DNA from: Sisyra terminalis
Taxonomy: Eukaryota > Arthropoda > Insecta > Neuroptera > Sisyridae
DNA: 64,000 nt
NCBI GenBank assembly: GCA_958496175.1
Contig: OY292275.1
Coordinates: forward strand, 53,025,701-53,089,700
Direction: 5' to 3'
The translations under genes were made by a program, and so were the position numbers. Below the pieces are notes generated by a model. The model made no database searches. It was not told where the DNA came from and worked only from the letters and a program-made list of their open reading frames with translations. This document shows, piece by piece, positions 1 to 12,500 of this stretch. Each line of letters starts with the position of its first letter. The first letter of the stretch is position 1.

Positions 1-1
1 T

Positions 2-566
2 TCAACAACATCGGCATTTCGTCCACCATCGTCCGATAGTTTATCAAAAGCACGAAATGCCTCAACTTTAGCAGGCGCCCCCTCAACCATTCCGCCCTTA
101 GGCCCATTTCCAGCTGAAGCCACATTTGTTGGCTATCCTGGACCGCTCGGTGTCCCTACACCAGTTAGTGAGGTACATCATTCTGGAATTGACAATAAGC
201 ACCCTCCAAATACCCTTTTACAACTGAAATCTAATGACAAGGAAACCTCTGAAAACTTAAATCCCATATCGAAAGCAGCTTCTATTTCTGTTGCCTCACC
301 TGGGGCTACCTCTTCTAAACAATACACAATATTACAGCCCGCTGGAGCCGGTTCCCGGGCGGCGACAGCAATCCAGGATGTCACACGAGAAGGCGTTATG
401 AGTGTGAATGCAGTTAGTGCGGCTAGTTCGATGTCCACTGCTACCACATCCGCAACTAGTAATCAAATGGCAAGCGAAACCACATCGAAAATCTCCTCTC
501 CACTAACGCCCAATTTCGAAATCAATCGTCCATCTGGCACATTATCGCCAGGAAGTATTGGCAAAG
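2..566 (+). CDS. Myt1: MYT1-family gene, S/T/P-rich exon (5' partial)
   Basis: Open through 188 codons in the frame beginning at base 2, ending at a consensus donor (AAAG|GTAAGT) in phase 1. The one leftover base joins in frame with the finger-1 exon. The peptide is rich in Ser, Thr, Ala and Pro with no recognisable domain, as expected for the disordered region before the first fingers. The exon continues beyond the left edge, so its acceptor and the gene's start are not visible. Confidence 0.8.
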
Positions 567-3500
567 GTAAGTAACTATCTGTTTCCAAAATTCAAATACT
601 ATAATTAACAAAATGCTTCACTAACACATAAAAAAGTAGTATCTATGATGAAACATAAGAATATCATAAGTAATCTAGTCACGTCCTTCGTGTCTCATTG
701 ATGACATCCTGGCTTATAACTTCCATCTTTGAGGTAATATTAAGTAAATCCGTAATACCGACTTGTAGCTAACATCAGCTTTATGATTTCATCTCGTTAA
801 ACATTATTGCAATATCTTACGAATCAGGTAGTGACTTACGATTACTTTTATAAAATGCTTCATACTTTCCGTCTATATTTTTGCACCAATTTATAAACTA
901 GAACAATCATTAAAACGGAGTTTTGTGCGCAGAAAATTCGTGAAAATTGATTGAAAAATATACTTAAAGAAGTGCAATTGTATAACACTTATTTTTGTTA
1001 CTATTAACATTGCTGGTAGAACCTATGTTTACGCATAAAGCTGCAAAAAGATTGCATTGATTCAATGGGTTTCGATTTATAATTAGAGAAGATTCCAACA
1101 AATGCATTGAGCTTTCAATGACAAAATTTTCACGAATTATTTTCCCGTTTTTTTTTTCCCGAAGAGTATTTTCTTTAATTAAATCATCCATTTTTCAACT
1201 ACGTTACAATAAAAATTATATTTTATGAACTGTTTTTTTACAAATAGTTATTAGGTTGTAGAATAGAATGAATGATAGTTCTTTTGTTGAGGAGGTACCA
1301 ATTTTCATTGTTCTACAAATTTTGAATGCGTTACCTATGATTTTCCCAAAAGATGTTTTTCCAAATAAATGAGGTGATTAGAAATTTCTATATTGCAAAT
1401 TTTGACTTTGAAAGAAAACAAAAAAATCATAATAGTAGAATGGACAATCTAAATTATATATATATTAAATGATCCAGGATTTTTCAACCTCATCGAATTA
1501 AAAATGTACTTGTTAAACAAAGTTACGTTAACTACTAATTACAAAGACAATAGAAATCGGAGGAATTGAAAGAACAAAGGTTCTGAAACTGTAATTATTT
1601 GGGAAAAATATTGAGGAAAAAGTTATTAAAGAAATGACCAAGAATTGAAAAATGAGCTTTTAACTCTTTTAATTTGCCTATTCATAACTGGAAGTACCTT
1701 TTTTTTTGGTGAGTTGTTGGGAGATTTGTGTTACAATAGTACTAAAACCAAAAAAAAAAAAATTTAATCATGCAAAACAGTTGAGTAGATAATCTAAAGT
1801 TTATGAGCTTTGTATTTTAAATGAGCCAAGGTTTTCCAACTTCATCGAATTAAAAATGTACTTATTAAACAAAGTTACGTTTTTTCCCAATTACTAAGAC
1901 GATAGAAATCGAAGGAACGGAAAGGAGAAAGCTTCGGAAAGTGTAGTTATTCGAGGGGAAAATTGAGGAAAAATGAGCTTTTAACATTTTTAGTTTGCCT
2001 ATCTATAACTAAAAGCACTTTTTGGTAGAATTATTGAGAGCATTGTGTCGTAATAGTACTTAAACAAACAAAAAATGTATCATGCAAAACAATTGAAAGG
2101 GCAATCTAAATTACTTGAGCTTTGTATTTTAAATGATCCAAGGTTTTCCAACCTCATCAAATTAAAAATGTACTTATACAACAACCGTTTATTCCCAATT
2201 ATTAAGACGATAGAAAGCGAAGGAAGGGAAAGAAAAAAGCTTCGGAGAGTGTAGTTATTTGGGGAAAAATAAGCTTTTAACTTTCTTATTTTGTCTATTT
2301 GTAACTGAAAGCACTTTTTGGTAGAATTGAAAAATGAGCTTTTAACTCTTTTAGTTTGCCTATCTATAACTGGAAGTTCTTTTTTGTAGAATTGTTAAGA
2401 GGTTTGTATTATAATAATATTGACTAAAACCAAAAAAAAAAATTAACCATGCAAAACAGTTGAAAGGACAATCTAAATTACTTGAACTTTGTGTTTTAAA
2501 TGATCCAAGGTTTTCCAACCTCACCGAATTAAAAATGTACTTATTAAATAAAATTACGTTTATCCCCAAATACTAAGATGATGGAAATCGAAGGAAGGGA
2601 AAGGAAAAGCTTCGGAAAATGTAGTTATTCGGGGGGGAAATTGAGGAAAAATGAGCTTTTAACATTTTTAGTTTGCCTATCTATAACTAAAAGTACTTTT
2701 TGGTAGAATTATTGAAAGCTTTGTGTTGTAATATTACTAAAAGAAACAAAAAATTAATCATGCAAAACAGTTGAAAGGACAATCTAAATTACTTGAGCTT
2801 TGTGTTTTAAATGATCAAAAGTTTTCCAACCTCACCGAATTAAAAATGTACTTATTAAATAAAGTTACGTTTATCCCCAAATACTAAGATGATAGAAATC
2901 GGAGGAAGGGAAAGAAAAAAGGTTAGGAAAGTGTAGTTATTCGGGGAGAAAATTGAGGAAAAATGAGCTTTTAACTTTCTTAGTTTGCCTATTTGTAACT
3001 GAAAGCACTTTTTGGTAAAATTATTGAGAGCTTTGTGTTATAATAGTACTTGTAGGATTGGATATTTCTTTAGTTTTTTTAGTGTAACCAGAGAGATGGT
3101 AACTTGAGTAATTTAGTGTGAATATTTTCCAGTATTAATGAGTAATTGTGAAATAGAGCTTATGTGTAGTTTGAAGACAATAATTATCATATAATGTTCA
3201 TCTCATTCACGCTCGTTAGTGTGCAATTTGCCATCAGCCCCGTACGATATCACAATGAAATATTTTCATTTTCCTGACGTAAAGCTGTCGATGAGTAAAA
3301 AGCTCGAAGTTCAAAGTTCACAGCTGCAAATTTTTTCCATGTTTATAAAAAAAAAATAAACGTATAATGCTCCGCCTCTCATGTAACGATTAGCCTATCC
3401 GGGACGAGATCGGGTGGAGACTGTGAAGAAAAATGTTTTTTTGCAAAAAGAAACCACAGCTGTGAATGGTTGGTGGAGACGTGAGCGACAGCGAATGAAC

Positions 3501-6500
3501 TAGACGCCACATTCTTCTCGTCTCACTGGAGCAATATACTATATTTTATATATTATACGTACGTGCATCCGAAAGCTCGAGCTTTCGAGACAGCGCTCGC
3601 TCCGCTACCTGTAAGGTGATACCATCTACAAAAAAACAGCATATCGTCGTTCATGCGCGCTGAACAGGGAATGTGAGCTATTCACATATTCTACTCGGGA
3701 CGTCGTTATGATGGGAAAAACATTACTTTCCGTAATTTAATGAATTTCAAGTTGGTTTCGAAAAGATGAAATATTATATACATACATAATAACACTCATC
3801 CACCGACATATCATTAACATTAGCCACCGAAATATTTATTTATAGCCTAAGAGACCTACGGTGTATTTATTCAACAGTGCCTACAAATCTAGACGCAAAA
3901 AGCCTTACCTTTTTTCAAACAAATTTCAAACTACCCATTTAAAAATAATATACTCTTAATTAAAGTCAGAGCTTTAACATAATAACATGTAATTCCCATT
4001 ATGAGCAAAATTTTTCATGCAAAAAATATACCCTGAAAAAAAAACTTACATTTAGGTAGGTATTTTAAGTTTTATCATTATATAACTTATAGTTTTCATG
4101 AAATTTTGGACGTTAAATTACAAAAAAAAAAAAACTGTAATGGTTTGCCATTTTCAAAAAAATTACTTACATTATTGAAACTAGATTTGTACAAGTAACA
4201 CTACAGTAACAAAATTTAAAACTTAATGTGTATATAGGAGAAGTGGTATAAAAAAAGCTTTGCTATTTGTGCAATAGATGTCGAACAAAATATGCGTGAA
4301 TTGTAATTTTAAAAAAAGCAGCACTGATCAACTGTAAGTTTGTAGCCCATTAAGATTTAATAGTTCACCGAAAATAAGTAACTCTGATACAAAAAAAAAA
4401 AACTATAAAGTTAGTTTTTCAATAAGAAGACAATTCAGGTGGTTTAAAATCGTTTTTTTATTATAATTATTTATAAAAAAAAAATTATTGAATATAAATT
4501 GAAAATATTATATTTTTTTGTGATTCAAGAAGCCTGATGAAGTTACGATACGTAACGAAACGTAGCTAATTTGAACATTAAAAAATATTAAATAAAAAAA
4601 CCAACCTTAAACTACCTGAATTATCGTCTTATTTAATAAAAGCTGAGGTCTGAATTTTATCATCTGTTAGTTTTTGAGTTCTCTTTATTTATTTTCTATC
4701 ATCTAAACGTCAAATCTTAACAGTTATATGATAATGCTTGATTTTAATGGATGTATTAGGCTTTGGAAATAAGGGCTTGAAAAAATTAGATGGAATACCA
4801 AAGCTCGCTGTATGACCAAAGCTGGCTTTTATCACCAACTTTTTCAAAGCTTTGATGTTTAATAATAGTTTAGTACCTATATTTGTGCCGTTTATTTTGA
4901 AAGTGAGTTAAGTTCATTTCAAGAACAACCCCTATAGTGTTATCATTTTTAACTGTGAACATAAGATACTAAGGAGGAGGGAATAATTGGCGTTTTTGTT
5001 AACAACTAAAATGAAGTCAGTAATTTCTGAAAACTTTGCAGTTAAATAATTAGCATACTTTGTTCTAGTTACAAGAAGAAGAATCACTATATAGACCGTC
5101 CTTGAAATGGACTTACGCCACTTTCAAAATAAACGAGTCAAAGCTTAACAATAATATGATAATGCTTGATTTTAATGGATGTATTAGGTTTTGGAAATAA
5201 GGCCTAGAAAGAAGCAGATGGAATAGCAAAGCTCGCTGTATGTCCAAAGCTGGCTTTTATCACCAGCTTTTTCAAAGTTTTGATGTTTAATAATATTTTA
5301 GTGCCTTAATTTGTTCATAATCCTGGTTGCTCTCATCCATGGTGTGGTAAATAATTAATAATGTTCTTGGGAACTTGGATTCAAATAATAAGACGTTATT
5401 TTTCAAATTATCTCAACGTTTCGTTGGTATTTATTTCCAACTTCTTCAGGAGAACAAAAACAAAATAACAATGCATGTTGTTCAAAGCCAAATTACACAT
5501 TTGTTCATAATATGGATAGTAAAATAGTTTTATTTTGAAGCCCTCTAAAGTTAGTTTTGAGTTCTTTTTATTTGTTTTCTGTCATCTAAACATCAAATCT
5601 TAATAGCAATATGATAATACTAGATTTTGATAGATGTAATAGGCCTTGTATAGAAGGCCTTGAAAAAAGCAGTTCGAATGGCAAAGCTCATTACATGACC
5701 AAAGCTGGCTTTTATGGTCAGCTTTTTCAAAGCTTTGATGTTTAATATTTCAGTTGCCATATATGCTAGTGATAATATGGATAGTAAAATTTTTTTATTT
5801 CGATGCTAAATTCAAATAGTCTTTTTGTCCTTCAGAAAACAATATGCTGAAGTAGTCAATAAAGCGATTGAGGAAGAGGATTTATTAAGCAATTTTGTAA
5901 GAGCTTTTCAGATTTAAGTAAACATTTTTAAGGGATTTGCGTTATAAAAATCATTTAAAATTCCAACTTTCAATTTTTTTAATATTATAATCTGTTAATT
6001 TATAACTTTTTAGTACTTGACTCTTTTATTTCCGGTATTCTGTAAGAACCGAAATTCTATAGGAATTCACATTATTTATAAAATGAAGTAAATTCTGTTA
6101 CCAATGTTATTAATCTCTTGTTTTATAGAGTCCTGAAGAACTCTTAACTCTAATCAAGAATTTGGAGTAATTTTTACCAAAAAAAAAAAAAAAAATGTAG
6201 GTTAACATAACATTCCTAATAATTTACAGTGTAGAAGAGGAAAGAAAAACGAATGGTAGTTTCTTGTAAATCCTTAATAATTTAGAATTCCTTTCTTCAC
6301 TAGCTTATTTAGATATATTTTTAAGCAAAAGAAACAAATATCGTATTATATCAAATTAATATTTTTCACTATGATTTTATGAAAATTTTGAAGAAAATCC
6401 TGCATTAACTTTCCTTATAGTTTTCTAAAAAAATACGGAAAAAATTTAAATTTTATTAAGATATATAAAGGTTCATGAAAACCGAGGATTTTCAATTTGG

Positions 6501-9500
6501 TTAAAGAAGATTATATTAATAATCCAAATTTTTGAGTTTTAACATGATATAACCTCTGAATTATTCGTTGGCTTAACGTTTTGGCTAGCATCTTATTTAA
6601 TCTGAAAATAAGATTTCTTAAGAAGCTTTCTTAATAAGGTTTTTCAAGAAAAAATATTTATTTTATGCTTAAACAAATGTCATATGTCGCACCTCTGGAA
6701 ATGCTTTCCAGAGGTGTTATACCTTATACATTTCCTTGTGCTTTTCCAAACACTAAAAAGAACACCAACATTTCAATTGTTTAAATATTATAATTTTCGA
6801 TAAATTGGTTGTGTCCATATTTTACATAATTTTATTTATTTTTAGTAGGATAGTGGACATGAAAGGATGTAGATCCATGTACTTATTATTAATTTTGCGA
6901 TACGTTTCGGTCTTTTATTAGACCTTCATCAGGCTTCTAAAATCAAACAATTTAAATTAAAAAAAATTTGTAATGTATGTGTGCGATAAAGGAAAAAATT
7001 TTGATGTTATTGTGATGTATATTGTGTACTTCATATTAAAGTAATTTAACAATTAGTAATGTTTGAAGGATTCTGTAATACATGTGTTTGTATGATTTTA
7101 GAAGCCTGATGAAGGTCTAATAAAAGACCAAAACGTGTCGCAAAATTAATAATTAGTACATGGATCTACATCCTGTCATGTCCACTATCCTACTAAAAAT
7201 AAATAAAATTTTAATTTTCGCTCATATCAGAAAACCAATTATTTACCAAAGTAAATAAAACACGTCTATTAACATTAAATAATTTCAAAAACAGAAACTA
7301 TTACTCAAAAGCTTTAAATCGACCCAATTTTATAAAATTTGACAAACTTATATTGTCCGAATGTTCAATTGAGTTAACAATGCATATTTGCATATTTTTG
7401 TAAAATGGAGACCAACTTTCCAGAAAAAATATCTTGAAAATGAATTATTTCTGTGAAATACATATGAAACCAAGTAATAACGTAATTACTCTTCTGTGTA
7501 TCCATATAATAAACGTACTGAATGAATTCTTAGGAAAGAACTTTTTATATATTGCATAAATTAAATAAATAAAAAACTTTTTTTTTACTTCTAAATCCAT
7601 TTTTTCAATTATTATCAAAAAAGTTCAGAACCCTTTCAGGATAAATCTAATATTTGATTCCGTGTTAGTTTTTCATATTGAAACTACTGAAGAGATTTTG
7701 ATGAAATTTGATTAAAGAACTTAGGTATATTTAATCGCATGTAACCTGCCTAGGTGTTTTTTTAAATATATATACACATAAATCATAAAATTTGCTTTAA
7801 TTTTTAGTTTTCAAACAATAAAGCTTGTTGGATGTTGATTGTTGTAGCTTAAACTTACTTATTGCAGTTTTGTTCTCATTTTTATAGTTTTCATTAAAAT
7901 TTTTACACAAATTTTTAAACTAGAATTAATGCATTATTGGTTTGTCGTCCAATTAATTTGCTGTTACTTACAAATAATTATAACTCTTACATAATTATCA
8001 TTGTTTGAAGTATTGTTGCCAAAAAGAAGACAGGAAAATAGAAAAGTGACTTATTTAATGAAAATGTCTGATAAAGTAAGAAGAGATGAATTAATCGATG
8101 CTCAAATTATTTTTATATACCTCATTTGACTCTCTTAAGGGTAAATAATACGATGCATTTTATAAAAAAAAATTTTGCTTACTAAATTTATTTTGATTAA
8201 ATAAACTTATAAATACAAATCACAATGTGGTTAGCAAAAAAAAATTCGTAACAGTATTCAGTAGATACATTTATATCAAAATATTACAAATAGGGGATAT
8301 CTACATATATACCATAAACTGTTCTGATTATTCACGAAGATGTTTCATACAAGTGTGAACATTGAATGACATAATAATGATGGTAATGAACTCAACATCA
8401 CGTCCCAACGCCTAATAGAACAATTCATATGGAATGCCAAAGAAAATGTCACTACGTATATCTACTATGAATAAAAATTTGAATAGAGTATATCTATACA
8501 AAAGGAATCCAAATGAAGTTTTATTTATATTTCAAAAGATTGGGTCATAAAAATCAGTTGTACGTCCTTTTTTTATTTTTTTTTTAATTACTCAAACTTT
8601 ATTGGGTCAAAAAGTAACTAAGTCTTCAACTTTACCAATCAATTTTATGAATCAGAAACCAAAAAAATAATTGATTTGGTGATTTTCTCTGCTATACAAT
8701 TTAACATTTAAAAGCCGAACAAAATTTAGTGCAGAATAATTTCTGTTAATTTACGAAAATCACAAATATAATTATCAAAGTCTGAACTGTTGCAGTTCTA
8801 ATTTTTTCCAAAACTATTTTCATTCATTTTCCAATTCAGAAGAATCAAAGCTTCTAAGAAAATCGAGAAAAAATTATTTTGGATTAACTGATATTTTATA
8901 ACATTCATTGAAATCAAGAAAAGTAGAACATGATATAAAGATAAAATTTTGCAACATTTACGTCTATCTTTCCCAAATTCGATTGATTTTTCCGGAAATC
9001 TTAAAAGTATTTCAAAAATGAACATTTGAAAAAGATACTTTATAAACTCAAACCGATTTTATCCAATTGAGATTCCATAACTACCTTAAAAAAATTGTAC
9101 ATTTTAATGAGTAGTCTTAGGCAAATTCGTTACGAATATTTAGGTTGGAAAATTTGGGAAAATCAGTTTTGAATTTAGTTAAAACATATTGAGTAACGTA
9201 TCAAAATCATAAACATTTTCTAATTTACTTGTTGGTATTAACAAAGTTTACAAAATCTTTCCCAAATTCGATTGATTTTTCCGGAAATCTTAATTATTTC
9301 GAAAATGAATTATTAACTTTATTAACCTTATAAACTTTAACCGATTTTATCCAATCGAGATTCTAGAACTACGAGATCTAAAAAAAATATTCATTTTAAT
9401 AAATAGTCTTTGGTGAATTTGTTACAGATATTTAAGCTGGAAAATTTGGGAAAATCTAAATCGTTTTCAAATTGGTAATAACAAAGTTTATAAAATATTT

Positions 9501-12500
9501 TCAAATCTCTCAAAAATTGAGAAAAACTCTTTCTACGATAGCCATAAAATACTTTTTTTGAAAAGTTATGGATAAATGTATAGATTTTAAGTAGTAATAC
9601 TTGATAATGATAGTTCACACCAAAACACCTTCAAAACACCTGTTTTGAATGTATTAGCACTTCCATATATTTGTACTCTGAATTCCGTGATTTTTGCGTT
9701 ATAATTTATAAACTAAGAAAATCGTGTATACAATATATAGAAAATATTGCGGTCCAATTTATGTAGTATAATTTAATATAATAATATATAAAAATCATAT
9801 CATAAACATAAATTTGAACAGAAGTTTAAACAAAAATATTCGTGACGTATTGCCCAGATACGTATTTCGATTGCCAAGCAATCTTCCTCAGTGGTCGTCA
9901 AGTAGTTTGGATCCAAGGTTTATAAATTACACAGGTTGTCTCATTAAAAAAAAAATGACGTCATACGAAGAATTTTGAAATTTGAATCTATCTGAAGATA
10001 TATACGAATTTCTTCTGAATACGTCACGTAGCGCATGACGTCACGTCACGTAGCGTATTTTATAAACCTTGGTTTGGATCACTCCGTTTGTGAATCATAA
10101 CAAAGCAGTTACGGAGTGATCCAAACTACTTGATGACCACTGAGGAAGATTGCTTGGCAATCGAAATACGTATCTGGGCAATACGTCACCGAATATTTTT
10201 GTTTGAACTTCTCTTCAAATTTATTTTTATGGTATGATTTTGATATATTATTATATTAAATTATAATACATAAATTCGACCGCAATATTTTCTATATATT
10301 GTATACACAGTATAACTGTTCAAAATCAGCGAAAAAATTTTAAGAAAATCGTGTTTCAAATCAATGAATCAATATTTAAAATTATTCATATTACTTTTCA
10401 ATCACTCCGAATTCATGAATAACATATTAGAAGCTGCTTTTATTTACCTGGTTTGTATACATTTTGACCTTTAAGCTCTTACGATCATCTTACGAGAGTA
10501 CAATCATTTGTATTTATAGATTAGATTGGAATTTTACCGGTTTGGCAAGTAGAAAAGAGTAAATTCCAAAAGCCAAACAAATAAATTCCATATTCAAGGA
10601 TTTATGTACTAGTTTTAATGTTACTTTGTATTTAGATACAATTGATTGGAATTGAATGAATTTTTATTGTTTAATATTCTTATAATATTACAGAAGCAAA
10701 GTACAAGTAGCTAGAGCTTTAATAAGTTTGTCCCACATCAACGTTTGAGGAAAATCAATTTGACCGTCTAATTAAAACAGAAATTTCAAAAAACCACCGT
10801 TTAATTAAAGATCTTATCGAAAAATCGATTCCATATTAAAATTTCGTAATACTAATTCCAACTACATTATTTCAATGGGATGAAACAAATTCCAATGCTC
10901 CGGTTTCGGTGGGTTATAGTGACAAACCGCAATGCACCTAGAAATCTCTCCGGTTCTACAATACCTCTCAACACATGCATTTGAATGAAAATTAACTACT
11001 AAATAGCTGAGAAGAGAAATGTCCAACACTTAACAGCCATTCATTTATTCAACACCAACCACCCCCGTTTTCTTAACTAAATTGTAAACCCTTAATTTCA
11101 TTTGTAATTGCATCGTTTTACGAAATCAAATATTTTACACAGCTTTTGATTGTAGCCCTTTTTCTTTCATTTCAGAGGGTAGTAAGTGTCCAACTCCAGG
11201 ATGTAACGGACAGGGACACGTCACTGGGTTATATTCACATCACAGAAGGTAAGTGTTGACTTTTTTTCGATCATATAAATATTTCAAGCTTAAATCATTT
11301 TATAGTCTATCAGGATGTCCTCGTAAGGATAAAGTAACACCAGAAAGTAAGTTACTATGTTGTAGTCAAATTAAAATGAAATGTATTCCCGCAGCTTCGC
11401 TATTATTTGCTATCAGCTCTGTGTTTTTGTTTTGTCTTTTTTTTTTTTGGATTAATTTTTAAAGTGCAATAAAACCTCAACCGTTCATTTAACATGTTGA
11501 ACAGAATTGGAAGTTTTATTGAGGATCAATTTGCTGCTTAAGGTGTTCGCGGGGTAGAGAGCTTTCAAAATGTATTCCTTTTTTGTTGATTACAATATGC
11601 ATTGATTTTGTAGTAACACAATTTATTTATTTATGTTTATTTTTTCCAATACTGCATTTTTGTCATATATTTAGACATGAACCAGAATCGTGCAGTCAAA
11701 ATGATGATTGAGTATAAGCAACATCATATCAGAGAACAGTTGTTTAATTCGGAGGTGTTTATTTTTTTCCAAATATTTTATGGCCTAAATCCCAGTGAAA
11801 AACGAGTGCTTCCTTCTCTCAATGTACTAACCCTTACCCCAATCAATGATTATATTTTGTTTGTCTCTCTCTACCCGCTCTTTGGTTTGATTGATTTTGC
11901 GTGTTTTTTTTTTCTTTGTCTCGTGTTGTTAGAAAGAGTTGTCTATACTCAATAATTGACTGATTGATTCTGTTGTCATGTCCTTATCATCACATCATCA
12001 GTCTTGGCGATGCATGAAACCATATTGAAATGTCCGACCCCGGGGTGCAATGGTCGTGGACATGTTAGCTCCAATCGCAATACGCATCGCAGCCTATCAG
12101 GGTGCCCAATTGCAGCCGCTAATAAACAAGCCGCGCGCGAACACAAGTACCACGCAAATATGCAGCATCGGTCCCGAAGTCCACAAGCATTGGCCATGAC
12201 ACCGACAAGTTCTGGTGAGTCGCATGACGGTTTCATCAAATCACGTTTTAAAACTTACGTTTACATCATATTTCTGTGCTCTCTAACCCCCATGAGCTTT
12301 TACCTAGTTGTAGACCACAAACTATTTCCAAAGATTACCACTAACTATCGGGTTTACCTTTTTAGTTGGTAGCTGTCAATCAGACTATACTCAATCGAGT
12401 TTTGATGGCAAAACTGATGTAAAACCCACCTACTTGCTTGGGTACGGAAGTAGCACACCAAATCCAAATCCGGAACACTCGGAATCCTCGCAGAAATTCT

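Larger units (their letters stand above)
4664..5760. repeat. Three-copy dispersed repeat (about 170-215 bp each)
   Basis: Copies lie at about 4664-4880, 5140-5315 (5' truncated) and 5548-5760. All share TATGATAATGCTTGATTTTAA-like sequence, a GATGTATTAGG block and a short inverted repeat built from CCAAAGCTGGCTTTTAT...AGCTTTTTCAAAG. The first and second copies are separated exactly by the MITE at 4889-5135. No coding capacity is seen. This is probably a non-autonomous element with tandem relics. Confidence 0.65.
6828..7213. mobile_element. Fold-back element (about 386 bp, about 117-bp inverted arms)
   Basis: The left arm 6828-6945 and right arm 7095-7213 are near-perfect reverse complements (for example GGATGTAGATCCATGTACT against its complement near 7157-7173). 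The roughly 150 bp AT-rich middle has no open frame. Each arm carries a hammerhead-like core (6905-6932 minus, 7106-7134 plus). It is a non-autonomous inverted-repeat element; no target duplication could be read. Confidence 0.8.
9724..10308. mobile_element. Fold-back element (about 585 bp, about 195-bp inverted arms)
   Basis: The left arm 9724-9920 begins GTGTATACAATATATAGAAA and the right arm 10113-10308 ends with its reverse complement. Landmarks such as ATATTGCGGTC, TTCGTGACGTATTGCCCAG and AAGTAGTTTGGATC mirror each other. The centre has a small secondary hairpin (GGATCACTCCGT / ACGGAGTGATCC) and repeated CGTCACGTAGCG. Each arm holds a hammerhead-like core (9865-9891 minus, 10140-10166 plus). 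No transposase is seen. Confidence 0.82.
567..11175 (+). other. Large intron (10.6 kb) filled with repeats
   Basis: Donor at 567 and acceptor CAG at 11173-11175. It contains a diverged tandem array (1430-3052), a less AT-rich island (3220-3730), a three-copy dispersed repeat and MITE (4664-5760), two fold-back elements (6828-7213, 9724-10308) and a local duplication (8960-9470). Bases 567-1430, 3730-4530, 5760-6680, 7214-8960 and 10309-11175 are AT-rich, and I see no gene or clear element in them apart from homopolymer runs. The short open frames here have no recognisable content. Confidence 0.75.

Noticed and set aside
11675..11955. Possible extra MYT1-family exon ([15 protein letters not shown]...)
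   Set aside because: It has an acceptor-like TTTAG, but the only plausible donor leaves phase 0, which shifts the finger-2 exon into an early stop. Direct joining of 11346 to 12002 restores the expected PEILAMHE linker.
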